Source of the DNA: Streptomyces gelaticus
Lineage (GTDB): Bacteria > Actinomycetota > Actinomycetes > Streptomycetales > Streptomycetaceae
Direction: 5' to 3'
Assembly: GCF_014649535.1 (NCBI RefSeq)
Contig: NZ_BMTF01000010.1
Span: 144,337-208,336, forward strand
Length of the DNA: 64,000 nt
This document shows, piece by piece, positions 15,917 to 24,562 of the stretch. Under the pieces are notes generated by a model. The model did no database searches, was not told the DNA's origin, and worked only from the letters and a program-made list of their open reading frames with translations. The position numbers were made by a program, and so were the translations under genes. Each line of letters opens with the position of its first letter. The first letter of the stretch is position 1.

Positions 15917-16945
15917 ATGCGAATTGGTGTGCTCACCTCCGGCGGCGACTGCCCCGGCCTCAACGCCGTCATCCGTTCCGTCGTACACCGTGCGGTGGTC
16001 GACCACGGCGACGAGGTCATCGGCTTCCACGACGGGTGGAAGGGCCTCCTCGATGGCGACTTCCGCAAGCTCGACCTCGACGCGGTCGGCGGCATCCTCG
16101 CCCGGGGCGGCACGATCCTCGGCTCCTCCCGGGTCCAGCCCGCCCATCTGCGGGGCGGCGTGGAGCAGGCCAGGGGCCATGTCGCCGATCTCGGCCTCGA
16201 CGCGATCATCCCGATCGGGGGCGAGGGCACGCTGAAGGCGGCCAACCTGCTCTCCGAGGCGGGGCTGCCGATCGTCGGTGTACCGAAGACCATCGACAAC
16301 GACATCGCCTCCACGGACGTCACCTTCGGCTTCGACACCGCCGTCGGTGTCGCGACCGAGGCGCTCGACCGGCTGAAGACGACCGCCGAATCGCACCAGC
16401 GGGTGCTGATCGTCGAGGTCATGGGCCGCCACACCGGCTGGATCGCGCTGCACTCGGGGATGGCGGCCGGTGCGCACGCCATCGTCGTGCCGGAGCGTCC
16501 GTTCGACATCGACGAGCTGACCGAGGTGGTCGGCGAGCGTTTCTCGGCCGGCAAGAAGTTCGCGATCGTCGTCGTCGCCGAGGGCGCCAAGCCCCGCGCG
16601 GGCACGTCCATGGAGGTCGAGCAGGGCACCAAGGACATCTACGGGCACGAGCGGTTCGCCGGGATGGCCACGCAGCTCTCCACCGAGCTGGAGCAGCGCC
16701 TCGGCAAGGAGGCCCGCCCGGTGATCCTCGGCCATGTGCAGCGCGGTGGCACGCCGACCGCGTACGACCGGGTGCTCGCCACCCGTTTCGGCTGGCACGC
16801 GGTGGAGGCCGCGCACCGCGGCGAATTCGGCATGATGACGGCACTGCGCGGCACGGACATCGTGATGGTGCCGCTGGGCGAGGCGGTGGAGACGCTGAAG
16901 ACCGTCCCGGCCGAGCGGTACGCCGAGGCGGAATGCGTGCTCTGA
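15917..16945 (+). CDS. pfkA: 6-phosphofructokinase
   Basis: The 342-residue enzyme phosphorylates fructose 6-phosphate at the committed step of glycolysis. Motifs are MRIGVLTSGGDCPGLNAVIR at the N-terminus, PIGGEGTLKAANLL near residue 100 and VPKTIDNDI. VEVMGRHTGWIALHSG (substrate site) and GHVQRGGTPTAYDR near the C-terminus complete the set. The GGEGT in place of the bacterial GGDGS is characteristic of actinobacterial members, which can use ATP; phosphate donor specificity should be treated as inferred. ATG 15917 has only a weak AAAGG site. A perfect hairpin follows the gene. Confidence 0.93.
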   Translation: MRIGVLTSGGDCPGLNAVIRSVVHRAVVDHGDEVIGFHDGWKGLLDGDFRKLDLDAVGGILARGGTILGSSRVQPAHLRGGVEQARGHVADLGLDAIIPIGGEGTLKAANLLSEAGLPIVGVPKTIDNDIASTDVTFGFDTAVGVATEALDRLKTTAESHQRVLIVEVMGRHTGWIALHSGMAAGAHAIVVPERPFDIDELTEVVGERFSAGKKFAIVVVAEGAKPRAGTSMEVEQGTKDIYGHERFAGMATQLSTELEQRLGKEARPVILGHVQRGGTPTAYDRVLATRFGWHAVEAAHRGEFGMMTALRGTDIVMVPLGEAVETLKTVPAERYAEAECVL

Positions 16946-16962
16946 GCGACGCCCTGTCCCAT

Positions 16963-17000
16963 GAACCGCCCCCGGCCGCAGCTGCGGCCGGGGGCGGTTC
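16963..17000 (+). terminator. Perfect 19-bp inverted repeat, intrinsic-type terminator of pfkA
   Basis: GAACCGCCCCCGGCCGCAG (16963-16981) is followed immediately by its exact reverse complement CTGCGGCCGGGGGCGGTTC (16982-17000). The sequence starts 18 bases after the pfkA stop. There is no long U-run, as is common in Streptomyces, but stability of the GC-rich stem should be extreme. It ends 56 bases before the CtaG-like gene. Confidence 0.8.
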
Positions 17001-17056
17001 TACTCTGGTCGGGACAACCGGCACGAAACGGGGACGCCCCCAGCAGGAGTGAACAG

Positions 17057-18007
17057 ATGGATCACAGCGGGCACGGCATGAACATGGATCTGCCGCCGTT
17101 CACGCTGGGACGCGGGCTCCAGTTCTCCGCGGACCCGTTCTTCCTCATCGGCTGTGCCCTGGGCATCGGCCTGTACGTGTACGCCGTGCTGCGGCTGCGC
17201 AGACGCGGGGACGATTGGCCGGTCGGCCGGATCGTGTTCTTCGTCGTCGGCGTCCTGAGCGTCGCCCTGGTGATGTGCACGAAGCTCAACGACTACGGCA
17301 TGGTCATGTTCAGCGTGCACATGGTGCAGCACATGGTGATCAGCATGCTCTCGCCGATCCTGCTGCTGCTGGGCGCTCCGGTGACGTTGGCGCTGCGTGC
17401 GCTGCCGGTCGCGGGCCGTGGCCGCACGGGTCCGCGCGAGCTGCTGCTCAAGCTGCTGCACAGCCGGTACATGAGGGTCATCACGCATCCGGCCTTCACG
17501 ATCCCGATCTTCATCGCCAGCCTCTACGGGCTGTACTTCACTCCGCTCTTCGACTTCCTGATGGGCTCGAAGACCGGTCACATCGCGATGATGGTGCACT
17601 TCCTCGCGGTCGGCCTGGTGTTCTTCTGGCCGATCATGGGCGTCGACCCGGGCCCGCACCGGCCCGGGTATGTGATGCGGATGCTGGAGCTGTTCGCAGG
17701 GATGCCGTTCCACGCGTTCTTCGGTATCGCGCTGATGATGGCGACGACACCGATGGTGGGGACGTACATGCATCCGCCGGCCTCGCTGGGCATCGACGCG
17801 CTGAGCGATCAGGGCTGGGCGGGCGGGATCGCCTGGGCCTTCAGCGAGATCCCGTCGGTGCTGGTGCTGATCGCGCTGGTCTTCCAGTGGTACCGCTCCG
17901 AGCAGCGTACGGCGAAGCGCTCGGACCGCCGGGCCGACCGGGACGGTGACCAGGAGCTGCAGGCGTACAACGCCTATCTCGCCTCATTGCAGGCGCGCGG
18001 GCAGTAG
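17057..18007 (+). CDS. Cytochrome c oxidase assembly protein, CtaG-like (caa3_CtaG family)
   Basis: The 316-residue membrane protein has seven or so helices and begins MDHSGHGMNMDLPPF, a His/Met-rich tip able to bind copper. The phrases HMVQHMVISMLSPILLLLGA and FFWPIMGVDPGPHRPGYVMR are diagnostic of caa3_CtaG proteins. FHAFFGIALMMATTPMVGTY is equally typical. They help insert copper into cytochrome oxidase or act in copper handling. Histidines in HxxxH-type patterns (VHMVQHM, MVHFLAVG) lie within helices. ATG 17057 follows CAGGAGTGAACAG. It may share its transcript with the small membrane protein downstream. Confidence 0.9.
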   Translation: MDHSGHGMNMDLPPFTLGRGLQFSADPFFLIGCALGIGLYVYAVLRLRRRGDDWPVGRIVFFVVGVLSVALVMCTKLNDYGMVMFSVHMVQHMVISMLSPILLLLGAPVTLALRALPVAGRGRTGPRELLLKLLHSRYMRVITHPAFTIPIFIASLYGLYFTPLFDFLMGSKTGHIAMMVHFLAVGLVFFWPIMGVDPGPHRPGYVMRMLELFAGMPFHAFFGIALMMATTPMVGTYMHPPASLGIDALSDQGWAGGIAWAFSEIPSVLVLIALVFQWYRSEQRTAKRSDRRADRDGDQELQAYNAYLASLQARGQ

Positions 18008-18073
18008 CGCCGGGCAGGCCTCAGGGGTGACGATGGCATCCACGGCCGCACGGCCGACGAGGAGGGTGCGGGC

Positions 18074-18232
18074 ATGTCCGGATCCACGAAGGCCATGGGA
18101 GTGCTCACGCTGACCGCCCTGGTCGTGGTCACCGCGTACACGGTGGCGCTGGGAAGCAGCGGCTGGCTCTGGTTCGGCTGGGTGGTGCTCGGCCTGATCA
18201 CCCTGGGAATGGCCGCGACGCGCGAATCCTGA
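18074..18232 (+). CDS. Small two-helix membrane protein (52 residues)
   Basis: ATG 18074 follows GGAGGGTGCGGGC and opens a 52-residue frame. The composition is clearly proteinaceous: a short polar start (MSGSTKAMG) and two hydrophobic stretches, VLTLTALVVVTAYTVALG and WLWFGWVVLGLITLGMAA. It ends TRES. It lies 66 bases behind the CtaG-like gene on the same strand and could be co-transcribed with it. Function unknown; the start site and composition are the main support. Confidence 0.6.
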   Translation: MSGSTKAMGVLTLTALVVVTAYTVALGSSGWLWFGWVVLGLITLGMAATRES

Positions 18233-18431
18233 TCCTGGGCCGTATCCGGGGCCGGTCGGAGTATCGGCCGCCGACGGCGGTACGCCGGACGGATTCGAGC
18301 CGCGGACGGTTCAGAGCGCCTGCCGGGCCCGAACCCGTTCGTCTGCACCATTCACCCGTGCATGGGTGCGCTCACCGTCCGGTGAGCCATGCGGGCGGCG
18401 TCCCTTCCGGGCCACCGCCCGCTCGGTGCGC

Positions 18432-20036
18432 TCAGGCCTGCTGGAGGCCCGGCCGGCCCGCTTCGGTCACGTAGGAGGTCCGGGTCGAGACAGGGGCGCC
18501 GGGGGTGGTCACATACGGGAGGACCCGGAAATCGGCACGGCAGCTCTCCCGGGTCAGCGCGCAGCGTACGTAGCCGCGCTGGAAGTTGGTGAACTTGATG
18601 TGCTCGTTGGCGGCGAGCAGCTTGGCTCCGGAGGGGTCCAGGTCCATCCCGTCCTTGGTGGTGGAGATGGACGAGCCGACGAACTCGACGCCGAGCGTGG
18701 GTGATCCCGGGTCGTCGAAGTTCTGCTTGAGATCGGCGGCGAGGTGGCGGTGCATGTCGCCGGTGAGGACGACCGGGTTGCTCACGCTGCGGTCGGTGAT
18801 CTCCTTGAACAGCCGTTGGCGGGCGTCCACGTAGCCGTCCCAGAAGTCCATCACGAATGCCTGGCCGGGGCCGGGGTCGGTGTCGACCTGGGTCACCGGG
18901 ATCTGCTGGGAGATCATGTTCCATGTCGTGTCGGAGCGTCCGAGGCCGCGGTACAGCCACTGTTCCTGCTCGGGGCCGAGGATGGTGCGGCCGGGCGTCA
19001 GCCGTTCGTCGCAGCCGCTCTTGATGCCGTCGCCGCAGGGCTGGTCGTCGCGGAAGAGCCGGGTGTCGAGGATGTGGAAGGTGGCTATCCGCCCGTAGCG
19101 CAGACGGCGGTACATCCGGGCCTCGAAGCCGTTCGGCTTGTTCGGCAGCCGCAGCGGCAGATGCTCGTAGTAGGCCTGGAACGCGGCCGCCGCGCGCTGG
19201 CGGAAGACCGCCGGGTCCTGGTCCGGTTCGTTGTCGGCCTTGGACTTGTCGCGCGCCCAGTTGTCCTCGACCTCGTGGTCGTCCCAGACGAGGGCGAACG
19301 GGTGGGCCTGGTGGGCGGCGATGAGGTCGGGGTCGAAGCGGTGGAGGGCGTGGCGGTTGCGGTACTGGACGAGGTTCATCGGCTCGGGACGCAGCTCGGC
19401 GGCGACGGGGACGTTGCGTACGCCGCCCATGGCGTCGATGGCGTTCTCGTAGATGTAGTCGCCGAGGTGCAGGACGAGATCGACGTCCTCCTCGGCGAGG
19501 TGCCGGTAGGCGGTGTAGAAGCCCTCGAACCACGCCTGGCAGGAGACGAAGGCGAAGTCCAGCTCCCGGGGCCGGCTGTGCGGCGGGGGCGCGGTGCGGG
19601 TGCGGCCGACGGGGCTGAGCATGCCGCCTGCGCGGAAGCGGTAGTAGTAGTGCCGGTTCGGCTGGAGTCCGGAGACCTCGACGTGGACGGAGTGGGCGAG
19701 TTCGGGCACCGCGCGGGCCAGTCCCCGGCGTACGACGGACCGGAAGCGGTCGTCGCGGGCGACCTCCCACTGCACGTCGAAGGCGTACGGCGGCATGCCT
19801 CCGCTTCCGTCGGGCGCCAGGGGCTGGGGAGCGAGGCGGGTCCACAGTACGACCCCGTCCGGCCACGGATCGCCGGACGCGACCCCCAGGGTGAACGGAT
19901 CCTCGTGGAAGGGCGTGTCGCCCCAGGCCCTGCCCGCCGACAGGCCGGCCGCGGCGAGTGCCATTCCGACCGTCCCGCCGAGCATCGCCCGTCTTCCGAA
20001 CCCTCCGGTACCACCTGACCCACTGTCCATTCGCAT
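18432..20036 (-). CDS. phoD: Secreted alkaline phosphatase / phosphodiesterase, PhoD family
   Basis: The 534-residue protein has an N-terminal Tat signal (GFGRRAMLGGTVGMALAAAG) and a PhoD N-terminal beta domain. The metallophosphatase core contains FAFVSCQAWFEG, LVLHLGDYIYENA, LVWDDHEVEDNW and NPVVLTGDMHRHL, which hold the metal ligands. It releases phosphate from organic esters outside the cell, with Ca2+/Fe3+ in characterised PhoD enzymes. ATG 20036 is favoured by AAGGG 9 bases upstream. PhoD genes are classic PhoP targets in Streptomyces, and a direct-repeat cluster upstream may be a divergent PHO box. It is divergent from the GH78 gene. Confidence 0.92.
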   Translation of the reverse strand: MRMDSGSGGTGGFGRRAMLGGTVGMALAAAGLSAGRAWGDTPFHEDPFTLGVASGDPWPDGVVLWTRLAPQPLAPDGSGGMPPYAFDVQWEVARDDRFRSVVRRGLARAVPELAHSVHVEVSGLQPNRHYYYRFRAGGMLSPVGRTRTAPPPHSRPRELDFAFVSCQAWFEGFYTAYRHLAEEDVDLVLHLGDYIYENAIDAMGGVRNVPVAAELRPEPMNLVQYRNRHALHRFDPDLIAAHQAHPFALVWDDHEVEDNWARDKSKADNEPDQDPAVFRQRAAAAFQAYYEHLPLRLPNKPNGFEARMYRRLRYGRIATFHILDTRLFRDDQPCGDGIKSGCDERLTPGRTILGPEQEQWLYRGLGRSDTTWNMISQQIPVTQVDTDPGPGQAFVMDFWDGYVDARQRLFKEITDRSVSNPVVLTGDMHRHLAADLKQNFDDPGSPTLGVEFVGSSISTTKDGMDLDPSGAKLLAANEHIKFTNFQRGYVRCALTRESCRADFRVLPYVTTPGAPVSTRTSYVTEAGRPGLQQA

Positions 20037-20117
20037 GAAAGTCGTCCCTTCGTCGAACGGAATTCCGTCCGGTACGAGGTGGGATCGGCACGTGATTTCA
20101 CGCCCGCCCATGTGGTA

Positions 20118-20148
20118 ATCACAGCGTGAATATCACAGGGGAATCACA
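20118..20148. promoter_or_regulatory. Three ATCACA direct repeats upstream of phoD, PHO-box-like
   Basis: ATCACA occurs at 20118, 20132 and 20143, i.e. with 14- and 11-base steps; the last two match the 11-base unit spacing of Streptomyces PHO boxes (unit core TCAC). Bases outside TCAC fit the consensus poorly. The cluster lies about 80-110 bases upstream of the phoD start, read on the opposite strand. PhoP binding is inference. Confidence 0.35.
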
Positions 20149-20295
20149 CGCCACAAGACCACCCACACGTGGTCACATTGCCGTTCGCAGGCGGTTAGTT
20201 GAGGAGACATCAACCATTTGCCCGGACGTCCACGACAGGCCCGGCAACACCCTTGACACCCCTCAGGGCGGCTCATAGTCTCCACGCCACAGAAT

Positions 20296-20303
20296 TAACG
20301 TTA
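20296..20303. promoter_or_regulatory. TAACGTTA palindrome in the GH78 promoter region (LacI-type operator candidate)
   Basis: TAACGTTA lies in the AT-richer promoter stretch 43 bases before the rhamnosidase start. An AACGTT core with a central CG is typical of LacI-family operators. Symmetry weakens outside the 8 bases. No LacI gene lies next to it; the nearest one in the window is about 27 kb away. Confidence 0.35.
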
Positions 20304-20345
20304 GATTTCACATCGGGAAATTCGGTGCGACGGAAGGACGTGCTC

Positions 20346-23258
20346 GTGTCCGGTTCCCCGGTAACGGATGTACCCGCCCGCCTCCCCGCCGAAGCGACGG
20401 CAACCGGCCGTCCAGGGGCCCGGGGGCTGCGGCCGTACGCCCTGCGGTGCGAACACCGCACGACGCCGCTGGGGATCGACGAACCCGCGCCCCGGCTCTC
20501 CTGGCGGCTGGCCTCCGACCGTCGCGGCGACGACCCGGTGGCGTACCGGGTCCGCGTCACCGGGCGCGCCGAGGATCTGGACGGGGGCAGTCAACTCCTC
20601 TGGGACACCGGCCGGGTTGCCGATCCCGGTGCGACGGCCGTCGACTACGGAGGGCCGGCGCTCCCGGGCCGTACCCGCTTCCACTGGCGGGTCTCCGTAT
20701 GGCCGGCCGGGGCGGACACCCCCGCCGAGGCCACTTCGTGGTTCGAGACCGGCTTCACCCGCGCGGAGGAGTGGCGGGCTTCGTGGATCACCCACGACCC
20801 GCACCCGGTCGACGTCATGGACGCGCCCACGGAGGGCGAGTTCGCGCTCGACGACCACGGGCTCGCCCCGTGCCCCGTCCTGCGCCGCGCCTTCACCGCA
20901 TCGGCCGGCACCCGTGCCCGGCTCCATGTCAGCGCGCGCGGCCTGTACGAGGTCCGGCTCAACGGGCTGCGCGTCGGCGACGCCGAACTCGCCCCCGGCT
21001 GGACCGATTACCACCGCCGCGTCCAGTACCAGACCTACGACGTCACCGAGGCGCTGCGCGACGGCGAGAACGTCCTCGCGGCCACGGTCGCCGACGGCTG
21101 GTGGAGCGGATTCGTCGGCTTCGAACCTCGCAGGGCCGGAGCCCACTACGGCTCGGCCCCGCAGTTCCTGGCGGAACTCCATCTGACCGGGCCGGACGGC
21201 CGCAGCTCCGCGGTCGTCACCGACGGGACCTGGCGCACCGCCACGGGAGTGGTGCGCCACGCGGATCTGCTGATGGGCGAGTGCCACGACCTGCGGCACG
21301 ACGCCGACGGTTGGGAGCTTCCCGGCTTCGACGACTCCGGCTGGTCCCCGGCCCTGGTCACGGACGCCGACCACCACCTGCTCGTGGCATCCGCCGACGA
21401 GCCCGTGCGGGCGATGACCGAGCTGCGCCCGCGCTCGGTCGAACGCGTCTCGCCCGGCACCCATGTCGTCGACTTCGGCCAGAACCTCGCCGGACGCGTG
21501 AGGCTGAAGGTCCGTCGGCTCGCGGCCGGGGCGCGGGTGGTGATCCGTCACGCCGAGGTGCTCGACGGGTCACGACGGCTGTACACCGCCAATCTGCGGA
21601 CCGCCGCGGCGACCGATGTGCTCGTCGGGGACGGCCGCGAGCACATCGTGTTCGAGCCGCGCTTCACGTATCACGGGTTCCGCTACGTGGAGATCGTCGG
21701 CCTCCAGGAGCTGGCCGAGTCGGATGTCGTCGCCGTGGCACTGCACAGCGACACTCCGTGGACCGGGAAGTTCGACTGCTCGGACGCCGAGCTGAGCCGG
21801 CTCCACGACTGTGTGGCGTGGGGGCAGCGCTCGAACTTCGTCAGTGTGCCCACGGACTGCCCGCAGCGTGACGAGCGGCTCGGCTGGCTGGCCGACGCAC
21901 AGGTCTTCCTCCCTACGGCCGCGCTCAACGCGGACGTCGCCGCGTTCTTCACCAAGTGGCTGCGCGACGTCGGCGACGCCCGCACCTCCGACGGCGGTTT
22001 CACCAATGTCGCCCCGCGTCTCGTGGGGGTCGCCGACGAGGGTGCGCCCGGCTGGGCGGACGCGGGGGTGATCATTCCGTGGCACCTCTACCGTGTCTAC
22101 GACGATCCCCGGTTCCTCGCCCGGTCCCTGGAGGGCATGTGCGCCTGGGTCGACCTGATCCACCGTCACAATCCCGGTCTGGTCTGGAGCCACCGGGTGG
22201 GCCCGCACTTCTCCGACTGGCTCGCCCCCGGCACTCCCACGCCCCGTGAGGTGGTCGCCACCGCGTACTTCGCGCAGAGTGCCCGGCTCACCGCACGGGC
22301 CGCCGAGGTCCTGGGGCAGAAGGACACCGGGCGGCGCTACCACCGGCTGGCGGACGACATCCGCCACACGTTCACCGAGCGCTTCGTCACCTCCGAGGAA
22401 GCGGCGGACGGCATCCGCGTGCGCGTCGCGGGCGACACCCAGACCGGGTACCTCCTCGCACTCGCCTTCGAGTTGCTGCCCGCGGAGCTCACCGGAGCCG
22501 CCGCCCGCCGGCTCGCCGAACTCGTCGAGTCGGCCGGCCCGGCCCTGCTGACCGGTTTCCTCGGGGTGGCGCTGGCCGCGCCCGTGCTCGACGCCCACGG
22601 AAGGGCCGACCTCGCCCACGCGCTGCTGCTCCGCGACGAGGTGCCGTCGTGGCGGTTTCCGCTGCGGCACGGCGCCACCACCATCTGGGAGCGCTGGGAC
22701 GGGTGGACCCCCGGCACCGGATTCCGGGCGCCGTCGATGAACTCCTTCAACCACTACGCGCTCGGCTCGGTCGGCGAGTGGCTCTACCGGGGTGTCGCCG
22801 GCCTGGACCAGGCGCCGGACTCCACGGGCTACCGGAAACTGCGGATCCGGCCGCGCCCCGGCGGGCTCCGGCATGCGAGCGCACGCTACGAGTCGGTCCG
22901 CGGCGCCGTCTCGGTGGCCTGGGAGCGGCAGGGCGGCCGGATCGCCCTGCGCGTCCTGGTGCCGCCCGGCGCCACCGCCGAGGTGTACGTGCCCACGACG
23001 GACCCTGGTTCGGTCCGCGAATCGGGCCGTGTTCCGGACGCCGGCGACCGCCACATCACGGCGGTCTCGACCGCCGCCGGCCATGTGCTCTACCGGGTGT
23101 CCTCGGGCGCCTACCGCTTCACCGCGGCTCATCCCCCGGTCGTCGGCGGCCCGACCGGGGCGGACCGGGCGCGGTCGTCACACACCCCGAGCCGACGCAC
23201 ACCAAGACCGGCGGCGAAACGTTCGTTCGCCCGTTCGTACGAGGAGGACACACCATGA
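20346..23258 (+). CDS. Alpha-L-rhamnosidase, GH78
   Basis: The 970-residue enzyme removes terminal alpha-L-rhamnose. Order of parts: an N-terminal fibronectin-like domain (PRLSWRLASD, FHWRVSVW), then carbohydrate-binding beta domains (LHVSARGLYEVRLNGLRVGD and HVVDFGQNLAGRVRLKV). The (alpha/alpha)6 catalytic barrel and a C-terminal beta domain follow. In the barrel, VPTDCPQRDERLGWLADAQV holds the acid Glu510 and TTIWERWDGW holds the base Glu782. No signal peptide is seen, so it acts inside the cell on imported oligosaccharides. GTG 20346 has GGAAGG upstream. It leads the operon; its stop overlaps the next start as ATGA. Confidence 0.93.
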   Translation: MSGSPVTDVPARLPAEATATGRPGARGLRPYALRCEHRTTPLGIDEPAPRLSWRLASDRRGDDPVAYRVRVTGRAEDLDGGSQLLWDTGRVADPGATAVDYGGPALPGRTRFHWRVSVWPAGADTPAEATSWFETGFTRAEEWRASWITHDPHPVDVMDAPTEGEFALDDHGLAPCPVLRRAFTASAGTRARLHVSARGLYEVRLNGLRVGDAELAPGWTDYHRRVQYQTYDVTEALRDGENVLAATVADGWWSGFVGFEPRRAGAHYGSAPQFLAELHLTGPDGRSSAVVTDGTWRTATGVVRHADLLMGECHDLRHDADGWELPGFDDSGWSPALVTDADHHLLVASADEPVRAMTELRPRSVERVSPGTHVVDFGQNLAGRVRLKVRRLAAGARVVIRHAEVLDGSRRLYTANLRTAAATDVLVGDGREHIVFEPRFTYHGFRYVEIVGLQELAESDVVAVALHSDTPWTGKFDCSDAELSRLHDCVAWGQRSNFVSVPTDCPQRDERLGWLADAQVFLPTAALNADVAAFFTKWLRDVGDARTSDGGFTNVAPRLVGVADEGAPGWADAGVIIPWHLYRVYDDPRFLARSLEGMCAWVDLIHRHNPGLVWSHRVGPHFSDWLAPGTPTPREVVATAYFAQSARLTARAAEVLGQKDTGRRYHRLADDIRHTFTERFVTSEEAADGIRVRVAGDTQTGYLLALAFELLPAELTGAAARRLAELVESAGPALLTGFLGVALAAPVLDAHGRADLAHALLLRDEVPSWRFPLRHGATTIWERWDGWTPGTGFRAPSMNSFNHYALGSVGEWLYRGVAGLDQAPDSTGYRKLRIRPRPGGLRHASARYESVRGAVSVAWERQGGRIALRVLVPPGATAEVYVPTTDPGSVRESGRVPDAGDRHITAVSTAAGHVLYRVSSGAYRFTAAHPPVVGGPTGADRARSSHTPSRRTPRPAAKRSFARSYEEDTP

Positions 23259-24562
23259 CGACGGGTTCTCGCTTCCGGCCGGACCGCAGCACGGTCGGCC
23301 GCCGGGGATTCCTGCGGATCGGCGGCGGGGTCGCGGCGCTCGCCGCCCTTCCGCCTGCTCTGACGGCCTGTTCCGATTCCGGCGGCGGCTCGGGCAAGCT
23401 GCGCGTCGTCGGCGTCGCCGATCAGCAGAAACCGATAGAGGAACTCGTGGCCCTCTACCGCAAGTCCCGGCCCGGCGACGAGTTCGCCACCTCCTTCGCG
23501 CCCACGGATCAGGTGCAGACGGTGGTACGCACCCAGCTCGCCGGGGGGAACGCCCCCGATGTCCATGTGCTGTATCCCGGCAGCGGAAGCGCCATGTCCA
23601 TGGTCGAGCTGGCCAAGGCCGGGCTGCTCGCCGACCTCAGCGCCCAGCCGTGGGCCAGGGAGGTCCCGGCCAACTTCCATCCCGCGTACCAGCACGACGG
23701 AAAAACGTATCTCTACTCGGCGGGAAGCAGCGTCATCGGCGCCATCCACAACAAGAAGGCCTTCGCCAGGGCCGGGGTCGAACCACCGAAGACATGGAGC
23801 GAACTCCTCGATGTCTGCGCCAAGCTGAAAGCGAAGGGCACCATCCCGATCGCGCTCGGCACCCAGACGCCCTGGGTCACCCAGCTGATCACCTACGCGC
23901 TGGTCCCCAACGCCGTCTATGCGAAGAATCCCGGCTTCGACGCCGAGATGGCCTCCGGCAAGGCGCACTTCCGCGGCTCCGGTTGGGCCGATGCGATGGG
24001 CAAGTACCAGGAGCTGCAACGCCGGGGCTTCTTCAACGAGAACCCCAACGGAACGACGTACGAGCAGCAGACCTCGATGGTCGCCAGTGGCAGGGCGGCG
24101 ATGGCGGTCCAGGTCTCCGCCGTGCTCGCCAACTTCCGCCAGGCTGCCCGGAACCCGGACGACCTCGGCATGTTCCCCTTCCCCGGCGGTGACGACGCCG
24201 GCCAGCTGTGGATCCCGGCGGGCATCGTCGTCGGGCTCGGGGTCTCCGCGCGGTCCAGGAAGTCGGCCGCCGCGAAGGAGTTCATCGAGTTCCTCGGGAA
24301 GCAGGAGAACGTCGACCGCTGGGCACAGTCGGTGGCCGCGATCCCGTTCAAGCGCGGCGCATCGACGAAGACCGACCCGGTCCTCGACGGCTTCCTGCCC
24401 CTCATCGACGACAACCGGGCCGTTCCGTTCATGGACCAGAGCTGGCCCAACGCCGAGGTTCAGCCCGCCCACTTCGCCGCCGTGCAGAACCTCCTCGCGG
24501 GCAAGACGGATGTCGACGGGGCGTTGGGACAGATGGACGAGGCCTACGGGAAGAAGTCGTGA
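23255..24562 (+). CDS. Sugar ABC transporter solute-binding lipoprotein
   Basis: The 435-residue extracytoplasmic binding protein delivers oligosaccharide to the two permeases downstream. The N-terminus joins a twin-arginine motif (GRRGFLRIGG) to a lipobox ending LTAC at about residue 41, so export is probably by Tat with lipid anchoring. The mature part has the family-1 pattern KPIEELVALYRKSRPGDEF, AGGNAPDVHVLYPG and WIPAGIVVGLGVSARS. It starts within the stop of the GH78 gene (ATGA overlap) and overlaps the next start as GTGA, so translation is coupled. Ligand inferred as a rhamnose-containing oligosaccharide. Confidence 0.9.
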   Translation: MTTGSRFRPDRSTVGRRGFLRIGGGVAALAALPPALTACSDSGGGSGKLRVVGVADQQKPIEELVALYRKSRPGDEFATSFAPTDQVQTVVRTQLAGGNAPDVHVLYPGSGSAMSMVELAKAGLLADLSAQPWAREVPANFHPAYQHDGKTYLYSAGSSVIGAIHNKKAFARAGVEPPKTWSELLDVCAKLKAKGTIPIALGTQTPWVTQLITYALVPNAVYAKNPGFDAEMASGKAHFRGSGWADAMGKYQELQRRGFFNENPNGTTYEQQTSMVASGRAAMAVQVSAVLANFRQAARNPDDLGMFPFPGGDDAGQLWIPAGIVVGLGVSARSRKSAAAKEFIEFLGKQENVDRWAQSVAAIPFKRGASTKTDPVLDGFLPLIDDNRAVPFMDQSWPNAEVQPAHFAAVQNLLAGKTDVDGALGQMDEAYGKKS

